A program made the position numbers and the translations under genes. The notes below the pieces were generated by a model, which saw only the letters and a program-made list of their open reading frames with translations, was not told the origin of the DNA and ran no database searches. A DNA stretch of 64,000 bases from Tritrichomonas musculus (lineage: Eukaryota > Parabasalia > Tritrichomonadida > Tritrichomonadidae), in NCBI GenBank assembly GCA_039105265.1, contig JAPFFF010000004.1:2356001-2420000 (forward strand). Reading direction: 5' to 3'. Positions 9,352 to 19,348 of the stretch are shown here, one piece after another. How positions within the stretch are numbered: the stretch's first letter is position 1; every line of letters starts with the position of its first letter.

Positions 9352-11391
9352 ATGAGCAATCATCAAGACAACAGCAGTAATAAAAGAGAACAAAACGATT
9401 TGATTTTGTCCACATTTCAAAACATTGAATATTATGATTTTCAAGATGGATCATTATATAATGGCTTATTAATCATCTCGAAAGATATGACATCATTTAA
9501 TTTTCGATGGAGTCCATATAAACTAAATCGAAAACTTTTTTTATTTGAATCAGAAAACCAAATTCATATTGTAAATTCATTTAATCTTTTCAGAGTCGTC
9601 ATTGAAACTAATCACCAATATTGCGAAGTATCTCTATATTCTACAGGACACGATGATCCAACAATTTTTCGAGCCAGCGAAAACCACATCAACTTTTCCC
9701 ATCAATTAGCTCAAATTTTCACAATTAATTCTGTTTTTTTAAACAATCCAAACTGGATTTATCTTGCACAACTTTTTCTAGATCCACCAACTGAAGAAAC
9801 AGGACCAGTTATTTATTACTTATCATGTTATAATGGCAAATTTTCATTTCCTGTTTTTTTAACTGAAAATTTCATTCAAAAAGTGAAAGATACCATTGAA
9901 AAAGCATACAAAACCAAAGAAACCGAAAACGATAATCAGAAAAAGTTGATGACTCAACAATCACAACAGGCAGGAAACACCAACAACGATCAGAACATAT
10001 TCAAAAATTTTTTCAATTTTTCAATTTTTTCAAATACTTCTTCAAATGCGTCAAAACCGCCAATAACCGCCAACCAAGATGAGAAAAATGATCAAAAACT
10101 TTTCTTATCGAATTTCTCACAAATATTCTCTAAATATAAAATAAAAACCAACAGTTCTTCACTTCCTCTCTCAATTTCTGATTTCATGCTTTTGTGCTCA
10201 CAAAAAGTTCCACTCACAGAAATTCGGAAGATAGTTTCCATTCAAGGAATGAATGCAGATCTGAGAAAGGAGCTCTGGCCAGTTTTCCTCTCAATTGTTC
10301 CTTTTGAAAAAAATGAAAAAGTTTTGAATGCAAGAGTCAGCGAATATAAAGCATTGAAAATTCAATGGAGCTCACTTTCTGAGTACCAACTAGCACAGTC
10401 ACACGAGCTTCGTTCAGCATTCTACACAATTGGAATGGATGTAAAACGGACAACCGTTCCAAGTGAATTATTTCATCAAATTTCAACAAATGACCAAATA
10501 ATCACTCAAAAAGTCTCGACAATATTCAAAAAGTTTCTTGAAAACATACTCAAGACTTTTGCTGTTTGGAACTACAATATAAGATACACTCAGGGCATAA
10601 ATGAGATTGTTGTTCCATTTGCCTGTGTTGCACTTTACGACATCATAAATGAAATAGTCATGCCAAATCATCAGAATTTGAATTTTGACAATTTTGATGA
10701 AGTCATCAATTCAAATAATTCAATACTCTTTCAAAAAGTGGAAGAACGAGAATCTATTGCATTTTGGTGCTTCGTCTCTTTCCAGGAAAAATCACAGAAT
10801 GTTCTGCTTGAGACATCAATGACGAATTTAATTGAATTAGACATCCCTGAAATTCTTGAAATTGTGAAGAAACAGTCACGTGATGCATTCAAATTTGTTA
10901 AACAGTATCAGCTTGATTCTCTGAATTTTCTTGTGTCGCCTTTCATGCTTCTTTTTAGACGTTCTTTCAGCGAAATGAAAGTTGAACGTTTATGGGACAC
11001 AATCATCGCTTTAGATGAAATTAACAGTAAAAATAACTTTGTTTCTGATTTGATTAGAAGGAAAAATTTTGAATACGCATTCGCTGCATCTGTTGTAATC
11101 TTCATTGTGCCTCTTTTGAAGAAGAAAATTGCTCAGATGAATGAAAATAAAAGCAATGTTCACTCTAATGAGGCAATAACTGAAGTTTTGCTCTTGGAAA
11201 TACCAGAAGTGATTGAGAGTCTACCAATTGAATATGTGATTCGTGTCGCACTTTCAATTGAAAATGATCTGCCTACAAAAATACAGCCTAGAATTTCAGT
11301 TGGTCAGAAAAACATTTTTGAAAATGAGTTTTTCTCACCTGCTCTTTTACCTGAAACAAATATTTATTCAAGTTTAGGTTTGTTTTGTTAA
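9352..11391 (+). CDS. TBC-domain Rab GTPase-activating protein
   Basis: I place the start at the ATG of 9352 (679 aa), because the four codons before it follow a GTG, which is not a credible start here. The C-terminal half is a TBC domain (about 295-590). It has the entry GMNADLRKELWPVFLSIVP, the arginine-finger motif IGMDVKRT (IxxDxxR) and the glutamine-finger motif YTQGINEIVVPF (YxQG). A late FRRSFSEMKVERLWDTI helix is typical of TBC1D15/Gyp7-like members. Both catalytic fingers are present, so it should be an active GAP for Rab GTPases on internal membranes. The N-terminal 290 residues have a strand-rich section (about 20-170) consistent with a PH-like or TBC1D15-type domain and an Asn/Ser-rich linker. 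Confidence 0.9.
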   Translation: MSNHQDNSSNKREQNDLILSTFQNIEYYDFQDGSLYNGLLIISKDMTSFNFRWSPYKLNRKLFLFESENQIHIVNSFNLFRVVIETNHQYCEVSLYSTGHDDPTIFRASENHINFSHQLAQIFTINSVFLNNPNWIYLAQLFLDPPTEETGPVIYYLSCYNGKFSFPVFLTENFIQKVKDTIEKAYKTKETENDNQKKLMTQQSQQAGNTNNDQNIFKNFFNFSIFSNTSSNASKPPITANQDEKNDQKLFLSNFSQIFSKYKIKTNSSSLPLSISDFMLLCSQKVPLTEIRKIVSIQGMNADLRKELWPVFLSIVPFEKNEKVLNARVSEYKALKIQWSSLSEYQLAQSHELRSAFYTIGMDVKRTTVPSELFHQISTNDQIITQKVSTIFKKFLENILKTFAVWNYNIRYTQGINEIVVPFACVALYDIINEIVMPNHQNLNFDNFDEVINSNNSILFQKVEERESIAFWCFVSFQEKSQNVLLETSMTNLIELDIPEILEIVKKQSRDAFKFVKQYQLDSLNFLVSPFMLLFRRSFSEMKVERLWDTIIALDEINSKNNFVSDLIRRKNFEYAFAASVVIFIVPLLKKKIAQMNENKSNVHSNEAITEVLLLEIPEVIESLPIEYVIRVALSIENDLPTKIQPRISVGQKNIFENEFFSPALLPETNIYSSLGLFC

Positions 11392-11985
11392 AATATTATG
11401 TTTTTATTATTTAAAAATAATTTTATGTATCAAATTTTTGCATACAATTACTTACATTTCAGAGAAAAATTGAAAAAGAATATTTGAAATTAATATGAAT
11501 AATGTGAACAAACATCAACTCGGAGAGTCAAGTATTTCACATGTTACATTTTCATAATATGATGCTGACTTTACATTTATTATGAATGGTCTATTATTTT
11601 CAGATCTTTTTTATCCAGAAATCAGTCAAATTCACTCATTAGTTTCAACATTCGATACCTTTTACATCATATATATTAATATATTAGCTCTAATTTGCGT
11701 TTTTTGAATTCATAATATTTTTATTATAAAAATCTACTTGAAATAAATATTAATGACATCAAATATTAATTATATATACTAATACATCAGCTGTAACAAA
11801 AAAACAAACCTTTTCATATTACTAATAGACAAAATTATCTACAACATGAGAGAAGTAAGATTAAAATTTGAAAAAAAAAACTTTTGATAAGTTTTCATAA
11901 AAGTACGTTAAGGGAACTTTTCATAGTAAATTGGCCATATAACGTTTCAAATCTAAAATTTTATAAAATTGATCAACTTTGAAGG
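11392..11985. other. AT-rich intergenic spacer
   Basis: No gene, tRNA or clear repeat is visible. The region is A/T-biased with short runs and ends 6 bases after a TGATCAACTT just before the next ATG. Nothing specific is supported. Confidence 0.55.
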
Positions 11986-13725
11986 ATGCTATTCCAAATA
12001 TTATTAGGACTAACTTACAGCGCACGAACAGATGAAATAACCGCCTGGACATTTAACGAGCAACGAGTTTCCAAAAATGCAGAAATTATAATACGATCTA
12101 TTGATGGTTTCGGAGATTTTTACCTAATGATACAAAATACTAAACAATACAAAATTTTCAGGACCTTTAATACTTTTATATGCAACGCTACTCAACCAGC
12201 TTTTGATTATATATCTACTCATTATATCGATACTTCAAATCTTCCACAAAATTTTCCAATCAATCCAAACATGAGTGGAGGCATATACCATTTTACGATA
12301 TACAATTGCCTATCTCCCATTCGAATTACCAGGATTACCTTTTCTTTTTTGAATACATGGGGCCGATTACCCTTTGAAAAATATCCACTTCTTTTTATTT
12401 GCTGGATAGAAACAGGTTTTTACTTAGTACTATTTATCTTATGTTTAATCAACTCTCTAAAACATCGAGAACTTCGCGTTTTACTCCATTATCTCATACT
12501 TGGAACTGTTTTTATTTGTACAGCCTCAACCGCCACCAGTTCACTTTTATTTTTATATGCAAACGATAAGAACGATAGAGCCAAGAATATCAACCAAAGT
12601 GCCATTTCAATATCAGCCTCAGTTTTGCTTTGTTTACGAAATTTTTGTCTTTTGATGTTGTCACTTTTTTTAGTCTCTGGTCTTTCAATAGTTTACGAAC
12701 GGTTGAAAACAAAGAAAGTCATCATGATTATCAGTCTATCTGCCGTATTCACCATTGTTGAATTCATGATAGATTCGTATATTTCGTACTCTTTTTCACT
12801 CGGTGTTTATTCGTTATTTTTCATTTTTTTCATCGTTTTGTACATCTTGTTCACAATTTTTCTGGTCAATCTTTCATCGCACTCATTGAATACTTTGAAT
12901 GCTCACATTGTAATGATCTATTCTGCTAACATTGACCCTGAAACAACTCCTTCTTACAGAAAAAAAGAACTTTTGGAGACTTGCAAAAGATGCTCAATTG
13001 CAATTCTTCTCATTTTCGTCGCTTCTTCAATTCTTTACAGCGTCGGTGTCTTTTACTACTTCATCTCTTACTTGCTCATAGCGATATCAATGGCCGTTCT
13101 CGTGTCAATCATTTGCTGGACTTGCAGGCTGCGATACAAAATGGCAGCCACTTACTGCGACGATGAAGATGCTTACGTAATAAATGACGGAAATAATGGA
13201 AACAACGATCAACAGCAAAACTTCGTTCAAAGCCAGTTCCAGTACCAATTGCAGGAACAAAATCCAAGCACAAACCAAAATGCAAATGCGACTGAAGCTG
13301 TCAATGCGAATCCTTATTCAAATCCTGTCCAGAGCCAGAATCAAGGTTTGCAGCAAAAATCAAGCCAAATTGCAAGCTCGCTGATGAACGCAGACGATGA
13401 GAAAGATGATGACGATATGAGTTTGAGTTCATCTGACGGTTTTTCTGAAGGCAACAACAACACAAACATAAACAAGTCAAATAACACAAACACTCGAAAT
13501 AACGAAAATGCGACCGCAAACAATGAAATAAATGCTGACATTGGAAACGGCAACATTGCAAGAAATGATGACACTGGAAATAACATTAATGATGCTGAAA
13601 ATAATAATAACAACAACAACGGAGGTGGGAATCAGGGAAATTTGATTCCTTGGGAGTACGGAATGAAGCTGCCGCCGATGCCGCAAGAAGATTTTGCACA
13701 GAATCAAGTTCATCCTACTGATTAG
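11986..13725 (+). CDS. GOST/lung-7TM-like seven-helix membrane protein
   Basis: The 579-aa protein starts with a short hydrophobic signal-like segment (MLFQILLGLTYSA) and a luminal domain of about 120 residues. Seven hydrophobic helices follow (about 135-380). The first is preceded by NTWGRLPFEKYPLLFICW, which resembles the pre-TM1 'G.LP...YP' segment of the GOST family (GPR107/GPR108, TMEM87, TMEM145, GPR180; Lung_7-TM_R). Members act in Golgi trafficking. The C-terminal 180 residues are Asn/Gln/Ser-rich and disordered, with an acidic stretch DDEKDDDDMS and a run of Asn codons from an AAT/AAC microsatellite. Without a profile search, another 7TM family remains possible. Confidence 0.58.
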   Translation: MLFQILLGLTYSARTDEITAWTFNEQRVSKNAEIIIRSIDGFGDFYLMIQNTKQYKIFRTFNTFICNATQPAFDYISTHYIDTSNLPQNFPINPNMSGGIYHFTIYNCLSPIRITRITFSFLNTWGRLPFEKYPLLFICWIETGFYLVLFILCLINSLKHRELRVLLHYLILGTVFICTASTATSSLLFLYANDKNDRAKNINQSAISISASVLLCLRNFCLLMLSLFLVSGLSIVYERLKTKKVIMIISLSAVFTIVEFMIDSYISYSFSLGVYSLFFIFFIVLYILFTIFLVNLSSHSLNTLNAHIVMIYSANIDPETTPSYRKKELLETCKRCSIAILLIFVASSILYSVGVFYYFISYLLIAISMAVLVSIICWTCRLRYKMAATYCDDEDAYVINDGNNGNNDQQQNFVQSQFQYQLQEQNPSTNQNANATEAVNANPYSNPVQSQNQGLQQKSSQIASSLMNADDEKDDDDMSLSSSDGFSEGNNNTNINKSNNTNTRNNENATANNEINADIGNGNIARNDDTGNNINDAENNNNNNNGGGNQGNLIPWEYGMKLPPMPQEDFAQNQVHPTD

Positions 13726-13929
13726 GTTCGTTTTTAATGAAATCCTTGTTTTTTATATATAAAAAGTTAGCGTGTTTATTTATTCATTTTTGTTTTTATA
13801 ATATATATTGACAAGTTATCATTGTTTTTCTTTAAGATTACTTGCTCAATGAAATATATCATTTTTAATAAAATTAAAAAATTGTTAATATAAGAGTGAA
13901 ATCAATAAAAATATATTAATAAATAGAAA

Positions 13930-14001
13930 TCTCTTGTGGTGTAGCGGTTATCATATGGGACTTTGAATCCCGGGATGGAGGTTCGACTCCTCCCAAGAGA
14001 A
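13930..14001 (+). tRNA. tRNA-Gln (anticodon TTG)
   Basis: The 72-nt sequence folds as a cloverleaf. The acceptor stem TCTCTTG pairs with CAAGAGA, the D arm contains GGTGTAGCGGTTATCA, the anticodon loop is CTTTGAA, and the T arm GGAGGTTCGACTCCTCC contains the internal B-box. There is no intron. A T-run follows at 14013-14022, fitting RNA polymerase III termination. The anticodon at loop positions 34-36 is TTG, reading CAA. Confidence 0.96.
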
Positions 14002-14507
14002 TATTTTTGATTTTTTTTTTTACTTTCAAAATAAGAAAATTTCAAGATATTTTTGTTATGTATGTATATTATATTTATTCATCATTTTAATGAAACATTA
14101 TATATAATAACCTAAAAACTTGCAAAACATGCAGTAACATACTTCATTATAATTATTTATATTTTAAAATAAAAAACCAAATAAAAGATATTACCAATAA
14201 AATCTCCACCATTTTACTAAGCATAAACAAATTTCATTTTGATTTATATCCCACATAATTTTCAAAATACTCTATTATTAATATTTATTTTATTTCACAA
14301 AAATAATTTTGATTAAAATCATATGCTTCAATATTCCTTTTTTCTGCCAATAGTATAAATTTTTGAAAAATTTTTATTTTTTTGCCAATGAAATGATTAA
14401 TTTTTTTGAGAAATGTCTGATTTAAATTTTTCTGCCAAAAGTTTTTTTTTTCTCTCAATTTTTATAAATTTTATCAATATTCAAATAAATACACTTTTAT
14501 TTAAGAA
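14002..14507. other. AT-rich spacer between tRNA-Gln and the helicase gene
   Basis: No gene is seen. The stretch starts with the T-run behind the tRNA and has several T-rich blocks (14338-14460) just before the helicase ATG, including repeated TTTTTCTGCCAA words at about 14340, 14382 and 14430. Confidence 0.5.
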
Positions 14508-17500
14508 ATGAAACATACAAAAAACTCCAAACAAAAGGCCAAAGGCTCGAATAGAGGGGGAAAATATTCAAGCTCGAATGAAAGATTTTCAATTGATGAG
14601 AAAGGCAATCAAAAAGATATATTGGATCAACATTATTTATGCAAAAGCATAGAAAAAAGTCAATATGATGATAATGACTCTTTTAATCCAGAACTAAAAG
14701 ATGAATCGTTTGATGATGATAATTATGAATCCCATTCAAAACGTAATAAACAAAAAGAAATAAAAATCAAGCATAAAAACACAATTAAATCAGAAAGTAA
14801 TGATAATAACAATAATCATAATGAACTTGAATATCTGAATGATGATGATGATAGTTCAAATTATCCCAAAGAAGAGGAATCCTCATTTAGAAAACTGCCA
14901 ATTCGTCTTGATTATCAGTATCAGATACCTTTATGTTATGTTGATATATATGAAAAATCATTGCATGAAAACAAAGAATTATTTAAGAAAGAAGAAAAGA
15001 AAAAGCAAAAAGAAATTCCAAAAGAAAATGTTGAATTATCAATCAAAGTTATCAAAAACAGAACCAGAAAGGAAACAAATCTTTCTTGGAAAGAGAATCC
15101 ATTTACGAAAAAAGAAATGGAAGAACTATGTAAAACAATTAAAGATAAATTCAAAACACAATGTCATGTCAATGACAAAAACAAATGTTTATCATTCTCT
15201 GGTCGAAAACCAAGACAATTGAAAGACTATCTTGTTGATTACTTTCATTTTCTGCCAAATAATATATCAATAACAGATATTGAACGAAAAATTCCAGACA
15301 AATTCAAAATAGAAATTTCGTTGGATGAAGATCAAGAAGATTTAATAGAAATCATGTTTTTATACAAAAATTGGAATGATGTTATGTTCTTTGAATTTGT
15401 TGATGAATTTAAAACAGATCTCTCAAAAGACTATGACATTGAACTAGTGGATGAAATTGATCATAATATGAAATATTCGCTTATTTTCAAAGGTGATAAT
15501 TTAATGGATATTGCAAAGAACTATTTGGTTGATAAATGTGGAATCAAAAGAGAACAAATAAAAGCAGATAGAAAACTAGTTTTATCAAGAAAATATTCAA
15601 TAATTAACACTTACAAAGAAATGAAGGAAAGATTTCAAAATTTTGATCTTTCTTCATATTTCCGTGAAATGTCAGACACAATCAGAGATGCATACAGAAT
15701 AGAAAAATATTTGTTGAGCAAGTTTATTATTCACACCAATTTAACCTTTAATTTCATTTTTACTGATGATGATGGATTCAATTATTACATGATCAAAATT
15801 GATATAAAAAATGCATTTAACATTGATGGCTTAAAGGCCGGACAAGGAATATCAGAAGGCCATGAAGTTATCGTTACTCATAAAAGATCAAAATTATATA
15901 TCGTTGGCTATATTACAAAAATGAAAAATGGGAATGCAACAATCATTTTCAGATTAAAACCGAATCATGTTCCACCGGGATGCAGCAAAAAGGACAATTA
16001 TATTGAAGCCAATTTTGATCAATATGATGAATACAAAAAAAGATACCAATATGAAGATGACGATGATGGAATGATTGATGAAGATGATGACTACATCAAA
16101 GATGATGATTTTAATAATAAAAAAGGCGATTACATAATCACCTTTCGACCAAATGATGCTGTTTTTAAACGAAGTTCAATGTCTTTACTTGTTCTAAATG
16201 ATATCAAATCAGGAATAAAAGATATCATTACTTGCGATCCGAAATTGTATAATGAAAAAATGAATCACATTTGTAATGACAAAATTGATGATGAAGGAAC
16301 AATTCAACTTGGTGCTTTTCAAATAAAACCAACACCATCACAAAGAGAATGCATTAATAATATTCTTCAGAATCAAGTGTCTCTTATTCAAGGCCCTCCA
16401 GGATGTGGAAAGACAACATCAATTGGTTTCTTTGTTTATCATCTTTTGAAAAAGAATCAGAATCAAAGAAAAAGAATTCTTTTATGTGCCTATTCAAATC
16501 AGGCAGTTGAAAACATGGTCAAAGTAGTTTTTCCTATTGTTAAAGCTCTTGGAAAAAAGATGGTTTGGATACCGAATCAAGCAATGCACTTTGAAACTGA
16601 AGAACAATTCACATATGCTTCAGAAGAAGAAAAAAATTTGTCGTATTATAAAATATTGACAGGTGACAAAATTGGCTGCGATCAATTCAGAAATTTACAA
16701 GAAAAAAAGTGGAAGTTTTCTGAAGAAATGGAAAGATATGAAGAAGCACTCATGAAAAATAATGCCAAAGATTTCAAGTGGGATTCAGATGTTCAAGCTT
16801 TCTCTGAATATGATAATAATCAAATGTATCAATTGCAAAATCAAATTGAAGAGAAACTTGTTTCTGAATCTGATGTTGTTTGCTGTACATTACTTCAATC
16901 AGCCAAAAAAAGCGTTGTTGACTTTAAGTTCGAATATCTTTTTGTCGATGAAGCAACACAAGTTGACCAAATCAATTCATTGATTCCATTAATTCATCAA
17001 CCATCCAGAATGGTTTTGATGGGCGATCACAAACAACTTGATCCTTTCATTTCAGAACAAATGAAAAGAAAACATCCATTTTCAACCCAAAGTTTGTATC
17101 TGTATCTCATCAGCAAAAAAGTCAAATCTGTCATGTTGAAGACACAATTCAGAATGCATCCTCTGATTTCAATGTTTCCAAACAGAGAGTTTTACGATAA
17201 TCAAATCATTAACGCTGATGGAATGGAAGAGAAAACAAAGGTTGATTTGGTTGGAATTGTCACACCAATACTTTTCGTTGATACATGTGGAAATGAGCAG
17301 AAAGTTTTTGGTTCTTCCTTTAGTAATTCAAAAGAAGCTGATGTTGTTGTAAACCTTTTATATAATTTCAAAATGAACAATGTTCCGTCTTCAGAAGTTG
17401 GCGTCATTACTCCTTATTTCGGCCAAAAAGAGCTAATCAAATCTAAATCACAATCTTTAAATTACAGCGGCGTTCGAATATCAAGTGTCGATAGTTTCCA

Positions 17501-17852
17501 AGGAAGCGAAAGAGACTTCATCATTCTTTCTTTGGTAAGAGCAAATGGAGAAGGAAAATTTGGATTTTTGGCAAACCAGAACAGAATAAACGTTTCAATA
17601 ACAAGGGCAAGAAAAGGGTTAATCATTGTTGGCAACTTCAACTCAATTCTCAATAGTAACCAAAATAATCAAAATCCTCAAAATCAATTTTTGGTGAATT
17701 TATGTCAGTTTTATCAGGAGCAAAAAGCTGTCGTTTCTGAATTGACTATCAAAAGGATTTTGCCAGTTAAGATCAAGCTTCCTGAAATCAAAATAGATTA
17801 TAAGAAAAAAGTTGATGAGGAAGAAGATTTTGATGATGATTTTAATGATTAA
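14508..17852 (+). CDS. UPF1-like superfamily 1 RNA/DNA helicase
   Basis: This is an 1114-aa protein. Residues 1-130 are Lys/Asp/Asn-rich and disordered. The helicase core (about 620-1065) has all SF1B motifs in order: a Q-type entry PTPSQRECINN, Walker A QGPPGCGKTTS, motif Ia LCAYSNQAVENM, and motif II FVDEATQVDQ (DEAT, as in UPF1/IGHMBP2/senataxin). They continue with motif III GDHKQLDPFI, motif IV QFRMHPLI, motif V VDSFQGSERDFIILS and motif VI NRINVSITRARKGL. An acidic insertion EDDDDGMIDEDDDYIKDDD lies before the core. I do not see the cysteine/histidine domain that defines UPF1 itself, so the substrate (nonsense-mediated decay, tRNA processing or R-loops) is undecided. All ATP-binding residues are present, so it is likely an active enzyme. 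Confidence 0.92.
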   Translation: MKHTKNSKQKAKGSNRGGKYSSSNERFSIDEKGNQKDILDQHYLCKSIEKSQYDDNDSFNPELKDESFDDDNYESHSKRNKQKEIKIKHKNTIKSESNDNNNNHNELEYLNDDDDSSNYPKEEESSFRKLPIRLDYQYQIPLCYVDIYEKSLHENKELFKKEEKKKQKEIPKENVELSIKVIKNRTRKETNLSWKENPFTKKEMEELCKTIKDKFKTQCHVNDKNKCLSFSGRKPRQLKDYLVDYFHFLPNNISITDIERKIPDKFKIEISLDEDQEDLIEIMFLYKNWNDVMFFEFVDEFKTDLSKDYDIELVDEIDHNMKYSLIFKGDNLMDIAKNYLVDKCGIKREQIKADRKLVLSRKYSIINTYKEMKERFQNFDLSSYFREMSDTIRDAYRIEKYLLSKFIIHTNLTFNFIFTDDDGFNYYMIKIDIKNAFNIDGLKAGQGISEGHEVIVTHKRSKLYIVGYITKMKNGNATIIFRLKPNHVPPGCSKKDNYIEANFDQYDEYKKRYQYEDDDDGMIDEDDDYIKDDDFNNKKGDYIITFRPNDAVFKRSSMSLLVLNDIKSGIKDIITCDPKLYNEKMNHICNDKIDDEGTIQLGAFQIKPTPSQRECINNILQNQVSLIQGPPGCGKTTSIGFFVYHLLKKNQNQRKRILLCAYSNQAVENMVKVVFPIVKALGKKMVWIPNQAMHFETEEQFTYASEEEKNLSYYKILTGDKIGCDQFRNLQEKKWKFSEEMERYEEALMKNNAKDFKWDSDVQAFSEYDNNQMYQLQNQIEEKLVSESDVVCCTLLQSAKKSVVDFKFEYLFVDEATQVDQINSLIPLIHQPSRMVLMGDHKQLDPFISEQMKRKHPFSTQSLYLYLISKKVKSVMLKTQFRMHPLISMFPNREFYDNQIINADGMEEKTKVDLVGIVTPILFVDTCGNEQKVFGSSFSNSKEADVVVNLLYNFKMNNVPSSEVGVITPYFGQKELIKSKSQSLNYSGVRISSVDSFQGSERDFIILSLVRANGEGKFGFLANQNRINVSITRARKGLIIVGNFNSILNSNQNNQNPQNQFLVNLCQFYQEQKAVVSELTIKRILPVKIKLPEIKIDYKKKVDEEEDFDDDFND

Positions 17853-18208
17853 ATTTATAATGAAAGACAATTGATCAAATAGAAAATTTAATTATAACTG
17901 CTTGAAAAAAATTTTTATTTCAAGACAAAAGTTTGCTTATATTTTGTGACAACTTAAATTTAATTTTTTACTCATAAACTATTTGAAATAAATTAAATTT
18001 ATTTATTTTTGCTTTCATGAATTTTTCAGCACTCAAAATCCGTAGTACAATTTTTTTTTTTTTTTTTTTTTTGGAATGAGTTGTTGGCATATTTTAAAAC
18101 TATAAAGGAATTGAAACTTGTTTAAGCGATTAACAATATTTTAAAGATTATTCTCAAGATGATCCCACAAAGAAAAAAAAAAAATAATTTTTAAAATATA
18201 TCAAAAAA
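17853..18208. other. AT-rich spacer with a 22-nt T run
   Basis: The only distinct structure is a homopolymer T run at about 18051-18072. No coding signal is visible. The left end should hold the 3' UTR of the helicase. Confidence 0.6.
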
Positions 18209-18280
18209 TACCCCCGATGGGATTCGAACCCATACCATAAGATTAGAAGTCTTGTATGCTATCCACTACACTACGAGGGC
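18209..18280 (-). tRNA. tRNA-Arg (anticodon TCT)
   Basis: On the minus strand a 72-nt cloverleaf starts GCCCTCG and ends CGGGGGTA; the acceptor stem has two G-U pairs. The D arm has GTGTAGTGGATAGCA, the anticodon stem-loop is AAGA-CTTCTAA-TCTT and the T arm is TGGGTTCGAATCCCA. The anticodon TCT reads AGA, expected to be the main arginine codon in this AT-rich genome. A T-run downstream (minus sense, opposite the A/T stretch just below 18207) fits Pol III termination. Confidence 0.95.
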
Positions 18281-19348
18281 TTCTTGCTTATTCATAGTAA
18301 ATCTATTTTATCATTTCAAAAGATTCATTATGACAAAATTTTTATGGTGACTTTTTAGTTTCTGAATTTCATCATTGAACTTTTTCAATGAACCATTCAA
18401 TATTGAATATTGAATAATGGTTGAGTTGACATTGTATTTAAAATGGCAACATCAACAGATATGGTATGTTTTTCTCTGATTTTGAGAATTACATTATCAG
18501 CAACGATTAAATTCAAAATTTCATATAAAAAGGCAAATATAACAACATTATTGATCTATATCATTATATATCAATGCAAAGATAAATACATTCATCAATA
18601 GCTTCAAATTTTTCTGATTCAATATAATGGATTATATCATCATTTATATCATAATCATCGTTGTCAATATCAATATCATATATGTAAATTTGATATATAA
18701 ATAAATATACAAAATTATTTATCATCAAATCATTTAATCACCCTATATCTCATCTAATATCTTCGATCATTAAAATACAGAAGGCACTTACGATTTCTAT
18801 CGGAAAGTATCTAAAAGAGAGGTACAATTTACTCAAACAAGTACTTGATAACGAAATTTCGGTCTTATAGTGAAAATACCCATATTTTTTGGTAATATCT
18901 GACCTTTTTGACACTGACTGATTTAAATATGAAATATCTAAATTAAACTAAGTTTTTTAATTTTCTCGTTTCATACAATTTAAAAGGATAATATTTTATT
19001 ATATAAACATTTATATATTTTATTTTTGAGTTACCGGATATATATTTTAATATATAAATTATATTTATAATAAAATTAATTTTGTATAATTTTATAATTG
19101 AGGTATATCGAAAAATAATCCTATCTTACGTGAAAATTTCCGAATTGGGTTTAAATATTCTTTAAATTAGCTTTTTTTCTGAAAAAGTTGTATCGCGTTA
19201 TTGCAATAATGAATTGCATTTCAATTTGATTCAAATCCAGATGAGTAATTAAATATTTATAAAACTACTTTACCAAATTATAAAAAAATAAGATTATAAA
19301 TTAACAAAATATTTATTCAAACAAACAAATTTAAAATAAATAAATCAC
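18281..19348. other. AT-rich spacer, nothing recognised
   Basis: About 1.07 kb with no gene. A cluster of ATCAT/ATATCAT words lies at 18600-18760 (simple-sequence-like, both orientations). No tRNA, terminal repeat or conserved block is evident. Confidence 0.55.

Noticed and set aside
13301-13713. Three overlapping minus-strand ORFs rich in Leu/Ser/Cys
   Set aside because: They are antisense shadows of the Asn/Gln-rich tail of the 7TM gene, with repetitive composition and no domain.
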